DNA of 37,669 bases. Origin: Candidatus Aminicenantota bacterium (GTDB lineage: Bacteria; Acidobacteriota; Aminicenantia; Aminicenantales; Aminicenantaceae). The stretch spans positions 1 to 37,669 of the forward strand of contig JAUWTO010000008.1 in assembly GCA_030614685.1 (NCBI GenBank). Direction: 5' to 3'. The translations under genes were made by a program, and so were the position numbers. The notes under the pieces are model-generated. The model was not told where the DNA came from. It saw nothing but the letters and a program-made list of their open reading frames with translations, and made no database searches. Below are positions 16,822-25,290 of the stretch, piece by piece. Within the stretch, counting starts at the first letter, position 1, and each line of letters opens with the position of its first letter.

Positions 16822-18255
16822 TCAGGGTGATCTCTTCTTCGAAGGAGAGGACGGTATCGTCTTCCACCGCACACCCTCCTTGGTGTCCTCCAAGACGATA
16901 CCCTGAGCCAGCAGTTCGTCGCGGATGCGGTCGGCCAGCGCAAAATCTTTGGAGACGCGGGCCTGTTCGCGCTGATCGATCCTTTGCTGGAGATCAGCCG
17001 GGAGGGTCTGCTGTCCCCGGTCCGACAGGACTCCAAGTACACTGTCCCAGGACTGGATGGCCGATCTCAGGCGCATGGCTCCTTTGTGCGAGACCTCCCC
17101 TAGGGATAGGAGGATGTTGGCCTTTTTGATCATTCCAAACACGGCTGACAGAGCCGTGGATATGTTCAGGTCATCGCTCAGCCCTGAAACGAACCCTGAC
17201 TCGGCTTCTCGAATCAAAGTTTCCACGCCACTCAGCCCTCCCTCAGGAAAGGATTGTGTTTCCAATTCATAGAGAAAATCACGGATCCTCTGGAGCGACG
17301 ATTCGGCCTGATGCAGAGCATCAGACGTGAAGTTGAGCATCTTCCGGTAATGGGTTGAGAGCAGGAGCATCCGAAGGGCCATGGGATCGACTCCCTGTTG
17401 AGTCGTGAGATCCTGGACGGAAATGGTATTGCCCTTGGATTTCGACATCTTTTTGCCGTCCCGCACGAGATGTTGGCAGTGGAGCCAGTACTTGACGAAT
17501 TGCTTGCCGGAATAGGCCTCGGACTGGGCGATCTCATTCTCATGATGGGGGAAGATGTTGTCCACGCCTCCACAGTGGATGTCGAAGGTCTCCCCGAGAT
17601 ACTTGGAGCTCATCACCGAGCATTCGAGGTGCCATCCAGGTCGTCCCGGCCCCAGCTCCGTGTCCCAGAAAAATTCGCCCGGTTTCTTTGCCTTCCAAAG
17701 TGCAAAATCATGCACGCTTTCTTTCTCATACTCGTCGGAATCGATGCGGACACCGGCCTTGCGTGCACCCATGTCGATCTTGGACAGACGGCCGTAATCC
17801 GGAAAACGGGAAAGATCGAAGTAATAATTACCGTCCTTCTGGTAGGCATATCCCTTTTCCATCAGGGCCCGGACCATCTTGACCATCTCGGGAATGTGCT
17901 CGGTGGCCCGCGGATAGACATCCGCAGGCAGGATGTTGAGACGTTCCAAGTCCTGGAAAAAAGCCTCTGTATATACTTTTGTGTACTGCTGCAGGCTGAT
18001 CCCCATTTCGGTGGCAGCCCGGATGATTTTGTCTTCAACATCTGTGATGTTCATGACGTGTTTGACGTTATATCCCATGAAAAGCAGGAACCTCTTCAGA
18101 AGATCCTCGAACATGTACGCGCGGAAGTTCCCGATGTGAGCGTAATCATAGACCGTAGGACCACAGGTGTAGAATTTGACCATTCCCTTTTCAAGAGGAC
18201 GAAAGTGTTCGAGCCTGCCGCTCAGCGTGTTAAAGAATTGGATCATGTTTTTCAT
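16822..18255 (-). CDS. cysS: Cysteinyl-tRNA synthetase
   Basis: A 477-aa class I aminoacyl-tRNA synthetase that charges tRNA-Cys. Zinc-binding cysteine in FYTCGPTVYDYAHIGN, where HIGN is the HIGH-type signature; further zinc ligands in HLECSVMS and HHENEIAQSE; KMSKS motif in GKKMSKSKGN; C-terminal anticodon-binding helices (KDFALADRIRDELLAQGI). The ORF-track start at 18477 adds 74 residues that do not belong to the family. I use ATG 18255 (MKNMIQFFNTLS); the second Met, three codons later, matches many homologues even better and cannot be ruled out. Upstream is the divergent saccharopine gene pair. Confidence 0.95.
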   Translation of the reverse strand: MKNMIQFFNTLSGRLEHFRPLEKGMVKFYTCGPTVYDYAHIGNFRAYMFEDLLKRFLLFMGYNVKHVMNITDVEDKIIRAATEMGISLQQYTKVYTEAFFQDLERLNILPADVYPRATEHIPEMVKMVRALMEKGYAYQKDGNYYFDLSRFPDYGRLSKIDMGARKAGVRIDSDEYEKESVHDFALWKAKKPGEFFWDTELGPGRPGWHLECSVMSSKYLGETFDIHCGGVDNIFPHHENEIAQSEAYSGKQFVKYWLHCQHLVRDGKKMSKSKGNTISVQDLTTQQGVDPMALRMLLLSTHYRKMLNFTSDALHQAESSLQRIRDFLYELETQSFPEGGLSGVETLIREAESGFVSGLSDDLNISTALSAVFGMIKKANILLSLGEVSHKGAMRLRSAIQSWDSVLGVLSDRGQQTLPADLQQRIDQREQARVSKDFALADRIRDELLAQGIVLEDTKEGVRWKTIPSSPSKKRSP

Positions 18256-18375
18256 TATCGACAATATCCCCGGCCAGGTCAACCTGTCGGGACTGAGGAG
18301 GATTTCCTTCCAATTTTGGGCAAAATATGCAATAATTTTTCCCTTTGTTCCAGATTCAAAAAAGGAATATAAGCT

Positions 18376-19692
18376 ATGACGCCTCACGGTATAGGTCTTC
18401 GGAGAGAAGACAAAAATCCATGGGAGAGGCGAGCACCGCTGGTCCCGACCCATGTCCGCGAGCTCATCCGCCGACACGACTTGTCCGTGTTTGTCCAGCC
18501 CTCGGAAATCCGCGTTTTTTCGGACAGGGAATATACCCGGGAAGGCGCTGAACTCTCAGAAAACCTCTCGAACTGTAAGGTCATTCTGGCGATAAAAGAG
18601 GTCCCTATATCGTTGATCGCACCGGATAAGGTCTATGTCTTTTTTTCGCATACCATCAAGGGACAGAAGGATAACCGTCCCATGCTCAAACGGCTCAAGG
18701 AGGAGGGATGCACCCTGATCGATTATGAACGAATCTGTGATGGGGAAGGTCGGCGTCTCCTGTTCTTCGGGACACAGGCCGGCCAAGCCGGCATGGTCGA
18801 AACCCTGGCAGCTCTGGGAAAAAGGCTGGCTTATCACAAGATCGTTTCCCCCTTCGCCGAGATCGAACAGCCCTACCACTACGGCAGCCTGGTCGAGATC
18901 AGGGAAGTCATCCGCAAGACGGGCTGGAGCATCCACGAGCAGGGCCTGGATCGACGGATAGTCCCGTTCGTGTGTGGATTTTTGGGTTATGGAAAAACAT
19001 CTCAGGGGGCCCAGGAGATATTTGATCTACTCCCGATGGAGGAGATTCCAGCAGAAGATCTAACTCGGTTTATCGAGAATGGGGATTTTTCCGCCCACCG
19101 GGTCTACAAGGTCGTGTTTCGGGAAAAACACATGGTGAAACCGACGTCACCTGGTACAGATTTTGTTCTGCAGGACTACTATGACAATCCCCAACTCTAC
19201 CGATCGGTCTTTGCCGATACGCTTCCTTACCTGAATATACTGGTCAACTGCATATACTGGGAGGACCGTTTTCCCAGGTTCGTTACTTCCTCCTCTGTCC
19301 GAGACCTCTTCTCACGCGAAAGAATTCCCCGTCTCCAGGTGATTGGAGATATTTCCTGCGATGTAGGGGGGGCTATCGAGTTCATGTGCAAAGTCACGAC
19401 CCCGGAAAACCCGGTGTTTGTGTATGATCCTCTAAAAGATGAGATCCGGGACGGACATGAGGGAAGGGGAGTGGTGGTCATGTCCATCGACAACCTGCCT
19501 GCTGAGATCCCTCTGGAATCCTCAGTCAGTTTTTCCGAGGCCCTGAAAGGCTTCGTTCCTTCCCTGGCTCACGCGGATTATGATTCCGACTTTGCAAGCT
19601 GCGGGCTGCCTCCCGAGATCCGGCAGGCGGTCATCCTCTATCGAGGGGCATTTACGCCCGATTACGAATACATGCAGGAGTTCATCACCTGA
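18376..19692 (+). CDS. Lysine-ketoglutarate reductase (LKR domain of alpha-aminoadipic semialdehyde synthase type)
   Basis: A 438-aa protein resembling the N-terminal LKR half of the eukaryotic bifunctional enzyme AASS/LKR-SDH. It would condense lysine and 2-oxoglutarate to saccharopine with NAD(P)H. Visible family features are IGLRREDKNPWERRAPL at the N-terminus, HTIKGQKDNRPMLKRL, CTLIDYERICDGEGRRLLFF, FGTQAGQAGMVETL and DISCDVGGAIEFM. AAGGA lies about 9 nt before ATG 18376. The saccharopine dehydrogenase gene follows after 26 bp, so both halves of the animal fusion are separate, adjacent genes in the same order. Direction in vivo (degradation versus synthesis) cannot be read from sequence; degradation is the usual role of this domain. 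Confidence 0.86.
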   Translation: MTPHGIGLRREDKNPWERRAPLVPTHVRELIRRHDLSVFVQPSEIRVFSDREYTREGAELSENLSNCKVILAIKEVPISLIAPDKVYVFFSHTIKGQKDNRPMLKRLKEEGCTLIDYERICDGEGRRLLFFGTQAGQAGMVETLAALGKRLAYHKIVSPFAEIEQPYHYGSLVEIREVIRKTGWSIHEQGLDRRIVPFVCGFLGYGKTSQGAQEIFDLLPMEEIPAEDLTRFIENGDFSAHRVYKVVFREKHMVKPTSPGTDFVLQDYYDNPQLYRSVFADTLPYLNILVNCIYWEDRFPRFVTSSSVRDLFSRERIPRLQVIGDISCDVGGAIEFMCKVTTPENPVFVYDPLKDEIRDGHEGRGVVVMSIDNLPAEIPLESSVSFSEALKGFVPSLAHADYDSDFASCGLPPEIRQAVILYRGAFTPDYEYMQEFIT

Positions 19693-19718
19693 TTTTAGGG
19701 AACTGAGGAGCCGTGACC

Positions 19719-21041
19719 ATGGAGAAAAAAGTTCTAGTCCTGGGCGCCGGAATGGTCGCCCCCCCTCTGGTACACTTCCTTCTGGAACTGCCCGACATCC
19801 GGGTTACGGTCGCCGATATGGAGAGGAACAAGGCAGAGGCTCTGGTGGCCCGGTCGCCCCAGGGGATTGGGTTGGCCCTGGATTTTGAGAATACAAAACG
19901 AGTGAAACAGGAGATCGAAGAGGCAGAGCTTGTCATCAGCCTGCTGCCTTTCCCATATCATCCGGGAGTCGCCGAGCTGTGCATCCAGACCCAGACCGAC
20001 CTGATCACAGCATCTTATACCTCCCAGGAGATGCAGGGTATGAGTGAGGAGATCAAGAGAGCCGGGATCCTGGTCCTGAACGAGATCGGCCTGGACCCGG
20101 GGATCGATCACATGGAGGCCATGCGGGTCATCCATGCGGTGGAAGCCAGGGGAGGCCGCATCCGCTCTTTCGTTTCGTTCTGCGGAGGCCTCCCGGCCCC
20201 AGAGGCCAACACCAACCCGCTCGGATACAAGTTCTCCTGGAGCCCCCAAGGTGTGTTGGCGGCCAGCACAAGCCCGGCGAGGTATCTGGAGGATGGGGAA
20301 GAGGTCCCTGTCTCACCCGGCGACTTGTTCAAGGATCCCCGCCCGTGTTCCCTCGCCGGGATCGGGGGGCTTGAGGGATACCCCAACCGGGATTCAATCC
20401 CGTATGTCGCTCTCTACGGCATTCCCTCCACACGGACCATGCTCCGCGGGACGTTCCGCTATCCGGGGTGGTGCGCATTCATGCGGGCCGCCGGGATTTT
20501 AGGCCTGCTCAATGATCGGGTCCCGGTTAAAGAGGGAGAGACCTACAGCAGCCTGATGAAGCGGATGTCGGGAATGCCTTCCACCGGAGATGCGCTGGAG
20601 GCTCTTCGTGACCGGCTCGACTCAGAGCATTTTGTGCAGGCGGTCGAGGGGCTCCGCTGGATCGGACTTCTGGAAGACGATCCTGTCCCACCCGGGGCCG
20701 AATCGGCCCTGCAGGCGCTGGGCGCCCGGATGCAGTCCCGGCTTCAGTATGGGCCGGATGAGCGGGACATGATCGTGCTTCAGCATCGCTTCGAGGCGGA
20801 ATATCCTGACAGCCGAGAAGAGATTATCTCTACTTTGGTGGATTACGGCATCCCCGGCGGCGGCTCGGCTATGGCACGAACTGTCGGACTTCCCATGGCT
20901 GTGGCTGCGAAATTGATCCTGCAAAAAAATATCCGGCTGAAGGGGCTTCATATCCCTGTCCGGACTGAGATCTATCTCCCCATCCTGGAAGAACTGAAAT
21001 CCCACAACATCTCTTTTCAAGAGGTCCGTAAAAGACTATAA
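19719..21041 (+). CDS. Saccharopine dehydrogenase (glutamate-forming type)
   Basis: A 440-aa NAD(P)-dependent enzyme that oxidatively cleaves saccharopine to aminoadipate semialdehyde and glutamate. The Rossmann fold starts at VLVLGAGMVAPPLV. SLLPFPYHPGVAELCI, ITASYTSQEM, NEIGLDPGIDHMEAM and FCGGLPAPEANTNPLGYKFSW are characteristic of the SDH half of AASS-type enzymes. ATG 19719 has GAGGAG 8 nt upstream; the ORF-track GTG at 19713 lies too close to that site. It forms a two-gene unit with the upstream LKR-like gene and continues into the MEMO-like gene 23 bp later. No aminoadipate semialdehyde dehydrogenase is in the window. Confidence 0.88.
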   Translation: MEKKVLVLGAGMVAPPLVHFLLELPDIRVTVADMERNKAEALVARSPQGIGLALDFENTKRVKQEIEEAELVISLLPFPYHPGVAELCIQTQTDLITASYTSQEMQGMSEEIKRAGILVLNEIGLDPGIDHMEAMRVIHAVEARGGRIRSFVSFCGGLPAPEANTNPLGYKFSWSPQGVLAASTSPARYLEDGEEVPVSPGDLFKDPRPCSLAGIGGLEGYPNRDSIPYVALYGIPSTRTMLRGTFRYPGWCAFMRAAGILGLLNDRVPVKEGETYSSLMKRMSGMPSTGDALEALRDRLDSEHFVQAVEGLRWIGLLEDDPVPPGAESALQALGARMQSRLQYGPDERDMIVLQHRFEAEYPDSREEIISTLVDYGIPGGGSAMARTVGLPMAVAAKLILQKNIRLKGLHIPVRTEIYLPILEELKSHNISFQEVRKRL

Positions 21042-21064
21042 TAGAGACGTTGAGGAGGGGAGCC

Positions 21065-21871
21065 ATGCTCAGAGAACCCTATGTAGCAGGATATTTTTAT
21101 CCGAGCCAAAAAGAACCCCTTATCAGAGAGCTGTCCCAGAAGGTAGATAAAGCGGGATCCAAAGCTCGGGCCATTGCCGTGATCGCGCCGCATGCCGGCT
21201 ATATGTATTCCGGGGAGGTGGCGGGTGCCGTGTACTCTTCGGTGAAAATCCCGGACAGGGTAGTCCTTCTGGGACCGAGCCACCGTCCCATGGCCCAGAA
21301 ATTCGCGCTTATGCGGGAAGGAGCCTGGGGAACCCCCCTGGGCGAGGTCGCTATCGATCCGGAGCTGGCGGATAGGATCCTGGAGGCCTGCAAACTGATC
21401 AGTGATGACAGCGACTCTCATCAGGGCGAACATTCCCTGGAAGTCCAGCTTCCTTTCCTGCGTTACATCAATCCAAAGGTCAAGATCGTCCCTATCAACA
21501 TCACGTATTTTGCCGGTCTGCCTGAGCTTGAAGAGATGGGACATGCCATAGCCTCCGCCATACGCGGCACGCCGGGAGATGTTTTGATCGTGGCCTCCAC
21601 GGACATGAGCCATCAGGTGAAGGAAGAGACAGCACGGGAGAAGGACAATCTGGCCTTCGACCGGATAAAAGCTCTTGACGCGAGGGGATTATTCGAGACC
21701 GTTCAGAGGGAGCAGATCAGCATGTGTGGGTTCCAGGCCACCACCGCTGCGCTGGTTGCAGCCCTTGATCTGGGGGCGGAAATGGCAGACGTCATTGCCT
21801 ACCGGACCTCTGGGGATGTGACCGGAGATTTTGACTCTGTGGTGGGCTATGCCGGCATCCGTGTCGGCTGA
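21065..21871 (+). CDS. amrB: AmmeMemoRadiSam system protein B (MEMO family)
   Basis: A 268-aa MEMO-family protein, related to LigB-type non-heme dioxygenases and human MEMO1. Conserved blocks are REPYVAGYFYPS, IAPHAGYMYSGEVAG, LLGPSHRPM, GEHSLEVQLPFL, STDMSHQ and the cysteine in SMCGFQATTAAL. These include the histidines and the cysteine that line the metal or redox pocket in MEMO1. In many genomes it works with an AMMECR1-domain protein (A) and a radical SAM protein in a system of unclear function; neither partner is in the window, unless the KamA-like protein serves, which is unlikely. GAGGAGGGG precedes ATG 21065. A terminator-like hairpin follows the gene. Confidence 0.9.
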   Translation: MLREPYVAGYFYPSQKEPLIRELSQKVDKAGSKARAIAVIAPHAGYMYSGEVAGAVYSSVKIPDRVVLLGPSHRPMAQKFALMREGAWGTPLGEVAIDPELADRILEACKLISDDSDSHQGEHSLEVQLPFLRYINPKVKIVPINITYFAGLPELEEMGHAIASAIRGTPGDVLIVASTDMSHQVKEETAREKDNLAFDRIKALDARGLFETVQREQISMCGFQATTAALVAALDLGAEMADVIAYRTSGDVTGDFDSVVGYAGIRVG

Positions 21872-21896
21872 GTACTGGGCATCGACGATTCCTCTG

Positions 21897-21926
21897 GGCA
21901 GATGATCCCTCAATTCTGCCGTTTTT
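21897..21926 (+). terminator. Probable Rho-independent terminator after amrB
   Basis: GGCAGA and TCTGCC form a 6-bp stem around a 12-nt loop, directly followed by GTTTTT. The stem is short, so strength is uncertain, but the location between amrB and the hrcA promoter is right. Confidence 0.45.
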
Positions 21927-21963
21927 CCAGGGGAGAATACGACTAAACCAAGACCGGGTCGAG

Positions 21964-21992
21964 TTGAATATTTCAAGATTTAGTGCTATAAA
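21964..21992 (+). promoter_or_regulatory. Sigma70-type promoter for the hrcA-grpE-dnaK-dnaJ operon
   Basis: TTGAAT (21964-21969) and TATAAA (21987-21992, 5 of 6) are separated by 17 bp. The predicted start is only about 10 bases before the hrcA GTG. A clear CIRCE repeat is not present (TTAGTGCTA here is a poor match), so classical HrcA autoregulation is not supported by this site. Confidence 0.5.
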
Positions 21993-22010
21993 TCTGGTGG
22001 AGTTGAACAG

Positions 22011-23051
22011 GTGAAAAAATCTGCCCGGCGTGACAAGAATCAGCATATTCTTTATGTGATCGTCGAAAACTACCTCAAAGTCGGTAAACCCATTAGCTCC
22101 GGCATGGTGGTTCGCAGAAGCGGGATGGACATCTCTTCGGCCACAGTCCGCAACATCATGGCCAATCTGGAAAAAAACGCGTACCTTCGCCAGCCCCACA
22201 CCTCGGCGGGGCGGGTGCCCACGGACAGAGGCCTGCGGTTTTATGTCAACTACCTCTTCGAAGAGGCCCTCCTGGGAGAACACACACTGAACCTCCCGGC
22301 TGAAAACCTGGCGGCCGGTTCCGGAGATATTGAGACCCTGCTGAGCAAAACCTCACAGCTTCTCTCGGAATATTCAGACAACATTGGCTTTGTGATCTCA
22401 CCCCAGGTCTCCAGGCTTGCCTTCCGGCATCTCCGTTTTATAAAAATCTCGGAGGAGAAGGTGCTTCTCCTGCTGGTCACAACCTCCGACATGGTCCTGA
22501 ATGAGGTTCTGGAGACACGCCACTACTTCACACAGGTTGAGCTGGACCGCGCTTCGCGTTATCTCAATGAGAACTTTCGCGGGAAGAGCCTGGAAGTGGT
22601 GAGGGATTATGTGCTTAAGGAGATCCCGGAACACCGCCTGCGGGTGGAAGACACCATGCACAAACTGACGAGACTGCTGCACGCTTATTTTTCGCTGGAG
22701 CAGAATGAAAATCAGATCTTTTTACAGGGTACGTCGAAATTGTTAGGCAAGGCCGAGCTGTTTGACATGAACCGGCTCAAATCCCTGTTTCGGAGTTTTG
22801 AACAGAAGGCCATGTTGGCGAAGCTGCTCTCTGATTTCATCAGTTTGGATCGCGTCAAAGTGGTCATCGGATCGGAGATGGAAATCCCGGACACCGCCGA
22901 TTGCAGTCTCATCCTGTCGCATTACGGGTATGATAATCAGGTCCTGGGCTCTCTCGGGATCATCGGGCCCAAGCAGCTCCCGTATAAGAAAATAATCCCC
23001 CTGGTGGACTGTATCGCAAAACAGCTGAGCCATACGATAAGTTACAGGTAG
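22011..23051 (+). CDS. hrcA: Heat-inducible transcription repressor HrcA
   Basis: A 346-aa protein of normal family length. HrcA is a dimeric repressor that binds CIRCE operators of chaperone genes and needs chaperones to stay folded. The winged-helix N-terminus is visible: YLKVGKPISSGMVVRRSG, SSATVRNIMANLEKNAYLRQPHTSAGRVPTDRGLRFYV. The C-terminal inserted dimerisation part ends LGSLGIIGPKQLPYKKIIPLVD. Translation starts at GTG 22011. It stops at TAG (23049-23051); a back-up TGA three codons later overlaps the grpE start codon. First gene of the chaperone operon. Confidence 0.94.
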   Translation: MKKSARRDKNQHILYVIVENYLKVGKPISSGMVVRRSGMDISSATVRNIMANLEKNAYLRQPHTSAGRVPTDRGLRFYVNYLFEEALLGEHTLNLPAENLAAGSGDIETLLSKTSQLLSEYSDNIGFVISPQVSRLAFRHLRFIKISEEKVLLLLVTTSDMVLNEVLETRHYFTQVELDRASRYLNENFRGKSLEVVRDYVLKEIPEHRLRVEDTMHKLTRLLHAYFSLEQNENQIFLQGTSKLLGKAELFDMNRLKSLFRSFEQKAMLAKLLSDFISLDRVKVVIGSEMEIPDTADCSLILSHYGYDNQVLGSLGIIGPKQLPYKKIIPLVDCIAKQLSHTISYR

Positions 23052-23059
23052 GAGAGTCA

Positions 23060-23707
23060 ATGACAAAAAAGATCGAGACGGAAAAGGACATCCAGGAGGG
23101 GCAGGAGCGGGATATCGAGATCGAGTTCCTTTCGGACCCTGGCAAAGCTTCGAGGAAAAACCCCACAGCCACGGCGGCAAAAAAAGCCACGGCGGACAAA
23201 GCCCTCAAAGCCAAGCTGAAAAAGAAGAATGAGGAGATCAAGGAACTGCAAAAGACACAGGAGGAACTAAAGGACGAGTACCTCCGCCTCGCTGCCGAGA
23301 AGGACAACCTTCGTAAAAGGCTGGAGCGAGAAAAAAACGATTATTTCCAGTTCGCTTTAAACGACCTGCTCAAGGAGTTCCTGACCATTCTGGACAACTT
23401 CGAAAGGGCGCTGGAGAGTGAGAAAAATGAGGATTGTGACGACAGCCTGCGCATGGGCATTGAGCTGATATACAAGCAGTATCTGGACCTGTTAAAGAAG
23501 CAGGGAGTCCAACCCATAATCAGCGAGAACGACGCATTTGATCCGCGCATACAGCAGGCTTTCATGACCGAGGACTCGGATGATGTTGATGAACCTACGG
23601 TGGGAGAAGAGTTCCAGAAGGGGTACATGCTTCACGAACGACTGCTGAGACCCGCACTGGTCAAAGTCCTGCTCCCGAAAAAGAGTAAAGGACAAGAAAA
23701 AGAATGA
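23060..23707 (+). CDS. grpE: Nucleotide exchange factor GrpE
   Basis: A 215-aa co-chaperone that releases ADP from DnaK. The N-terminal region (residues 1-70) is charged and lysine-rich, leading into a long coiled coil (KKKNEEIKELQKTQEELKDE), then DYFQFALNDLLKEFLTILDNFERAL and the C-terminal beta wing ending VDEPTVGEEFQKGYMLHERLLRPALVKV. The ribosome-binding site GGAGAG overlaps the TAG stop of hrcA. Its own TGA overlaps the dnaK ATG (ATGA), giving tight coupling. Confidence 0.95.
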   Translation: MTKKIETEKDIQEGQERDIEIEFLSDPGKASRKNPTATAAKKATADKALKAKLKKKNEEIKELQKTQEELKDEYLRLAAEKDNLRKRLEREKNDYFQFALNDLLKEFLTILDNFERALESEKNEDCDDSLRMGIELIYKQYLDLLKKQGVQPIISENDAFDPRIQQAFMTEDSDDVDEPTVGEEFQKGYMLHERLLRPALVKVLLPKKSKGQEKE

Positions 23708-25290
23708 GCCATGTAATCGGAATTGACCTGGGAACCACATACTCCTGTGTCGCGTACCTGGAAGGGGGGGAGCCGAGGGTTATCCCCAATCTGGAAGGGC
23801 TCCCCACTACACCGTCCGTGGTAAGCTTCACCCAGAGCGGGGAAGAGCTCGTTGGGAACCTGGCCCTGCGCCAGGCCATTACAAACCCATCCAACACGGT
23901 ATCGGCCATCAAGCGTCTCCTGGGCAAGAAATTCGACTCTCCTGAAGTCCAGGGAGTCATGAAGAAGATCCCATACACCTTGACTGCGGCAAAAAACGGA
24001 GATGTGATGGTCTTGGTGGAGGATCGGGCCATCACTCCGCAGGAGATCTCGGCAAAGATCCTCGCCTATCTCAAAAAATGTGCGGAGGCCTATTTCGGAG
24101 AAACCATTTCTCAGGCCGTAGTCACCGTCCCGGCCCACTTCGACGACCACCAGCGCCAGGCCACCAAAGACGCGGCCAGAATTGCGGGACTCAATGTCAT
24201 GCGGGTGATCAACGAACCCACTTCGGCCAGCCTGGCGTACGGATTGGACAAGAAGATCAACCAGACCATCGCCGTCTATGATATCGGAGGAGGCACCTTC
24301 GACATCACGTTGATGGAGATCAATGACGGCATCTTCCATGCTCTCGCGACCAATGGAAACACTTTCCTGGGGGGAGAGGACTTCGACAACCGGATCGTGG
24401 AATGGGTGACCGAGGACTTTAGCAAGGAACACTCAGTAGACCTGGCAGAGGACAAGCTGGCCCTTCAGAGGATCAAGGAAGCTGCAGAAAAAGCCAAGCG
24501 GGAGCTTTCATTTACCATTGAAAGTGAGATCAACCTTCCCTTTATCTGTACCGATGAATCTGCCTCGAAGCACATCCAGAAGATGTTGACGCGGAAAAAG
24601 CTGGAGGAACTGACAGGCGACCTGATCGAAAAAACTTTTCCGTTCATCGAACAGGCTCTGACTGACGCCGGGAGCAGCCCGGACAAGATAGATGAGATCA
24701 TTCTGGTGGGCGGGCAGTCCCGCATGCCGTTGATCAAGAAAAAAATCGCAGAGTTCTTTCAAAAAGAGCCAGTAGAGCATCTCAATCCAGATGAAATCGT
24801 GGCCATGGGGGCCTGCATCCAGTCCTCCATCCTACAGGGAAATATGACCGATCTTGTTGTTCTGCTGGACGTCACACCTCTCTCGCTGGGCATCGAAACG
24901 GAAAACGGACGATTCACCAAGATCATCGAAAAAAATTCCACTATCCCAACCAAGAAGACCATGGCGTTCACCACGGTGGAGGCGAACCAGCGGCGAGTCC
25001 GAGTACACGTGCTCCAAGGTGAGGACGATTTCGCAGAACACAACATCTCGCTCGCAGTCTTCGATCTGGTGGGGATCGCACTGGCTCCAGCCGGAGTACC
25101 CCGGATTGATGTCAGTTTCGAGATCGATGCTGACGGGCTGGTCCGGGTCTCAGCCAGCGATGTTTCCACCGGGCGGAGCCAGAATATCGAGGTCAAGTCC
25201 TCATCCGGTTTGACCCCGGAAGAAGTCAACAAAATCATAAAAAGATCAGCTGACGCAGACGAGGAGGCCGATATCGATGAGCATGCGTGA
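23704..25290 (+). CDS. dnaK: Hsp70 chaperone DnaK, short form lacking the C-terminal lid
   Basis: A 528-aa Hsp70. The ATPase domain is complete: IGIDLGTTYSCVAY, VITVPAHF-type strand (VVTVPAHFDDHQRQAT), NEPTSASLAYG, YDIGGGTFDITL and ILVGGQSRMP. The beta substrate-binding domain is present from LLDVTPLSLGIET to the end of DGLVRVSASD. The protein then ends after SSGLTPEEVNKIIKRSA and an acidic tail, where ordinary DnaK (about 610-640 aa) continues with roughly 100 residues of helical lid. The dnaJ ATG lies 14 bp inside this gene, so the short form looks organised rather than freshly broken. No EEVD-like C-terminal motif. It may be a specialised second Hsp70, with a full-length DnaK elsewhere. 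Confidence 0.93.
   Translation: MSHVIGIDLGTTYSCVAYLEGGEPRVIPNLEGLPTTPSVVSFTQSGEELVGNLALRQAITNPSNTVSAIKRLLGKKFDSPEVQGVMKKIPYTLTAAKNGDVMVLVEDRAITPQEISAKILAYLKKCAEAYFGETISQAVVTVPAHFDDHQRQATKDAARIAGLNVMRVINEPTSASLAYGLDKKINQTIAVYDIGGGTFDITLMEINDGIFHALATNGNTFLGGEDFDNRIVEWVTEDFSKEHSVDLAEDKLALQRIKEAAEKAKRELSFTIESEINLPFICTDESASKHIQKMLTRKKLEELTGDLIEKTFPFIEQALTDAGSSPDKIDEIILVGGQSRMPLIKKKIAEFFQKEPVEHLNPDEIVAMGACIQSSILQGNMTDLVVLLDVTPLSLGIETENGRFTKIIEKNSTIPTKKTMAFTTVEANQRRVRVHVLQGEDDFAEHNISLAVFDLVGIALAPAGVPRIDVSFEIDADGLVRVSASDVSTGRSQNIEVKSSSGLTPEEVNKIIKRSADADEEADIDEHA

Noticed and set aside
17398-18372. Plus-strand ORF of 324 aa
   Set aside because: Antisense shadow of cysS, which has all synthetase motifs on the minus strand.
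21980-22007. Possible CIRCE operator before hrcA
   Set aside because: Only the left arm roughly fits (TTAGTGCTA against TTAGCACTC), the right arm is poor and the spacing is off.
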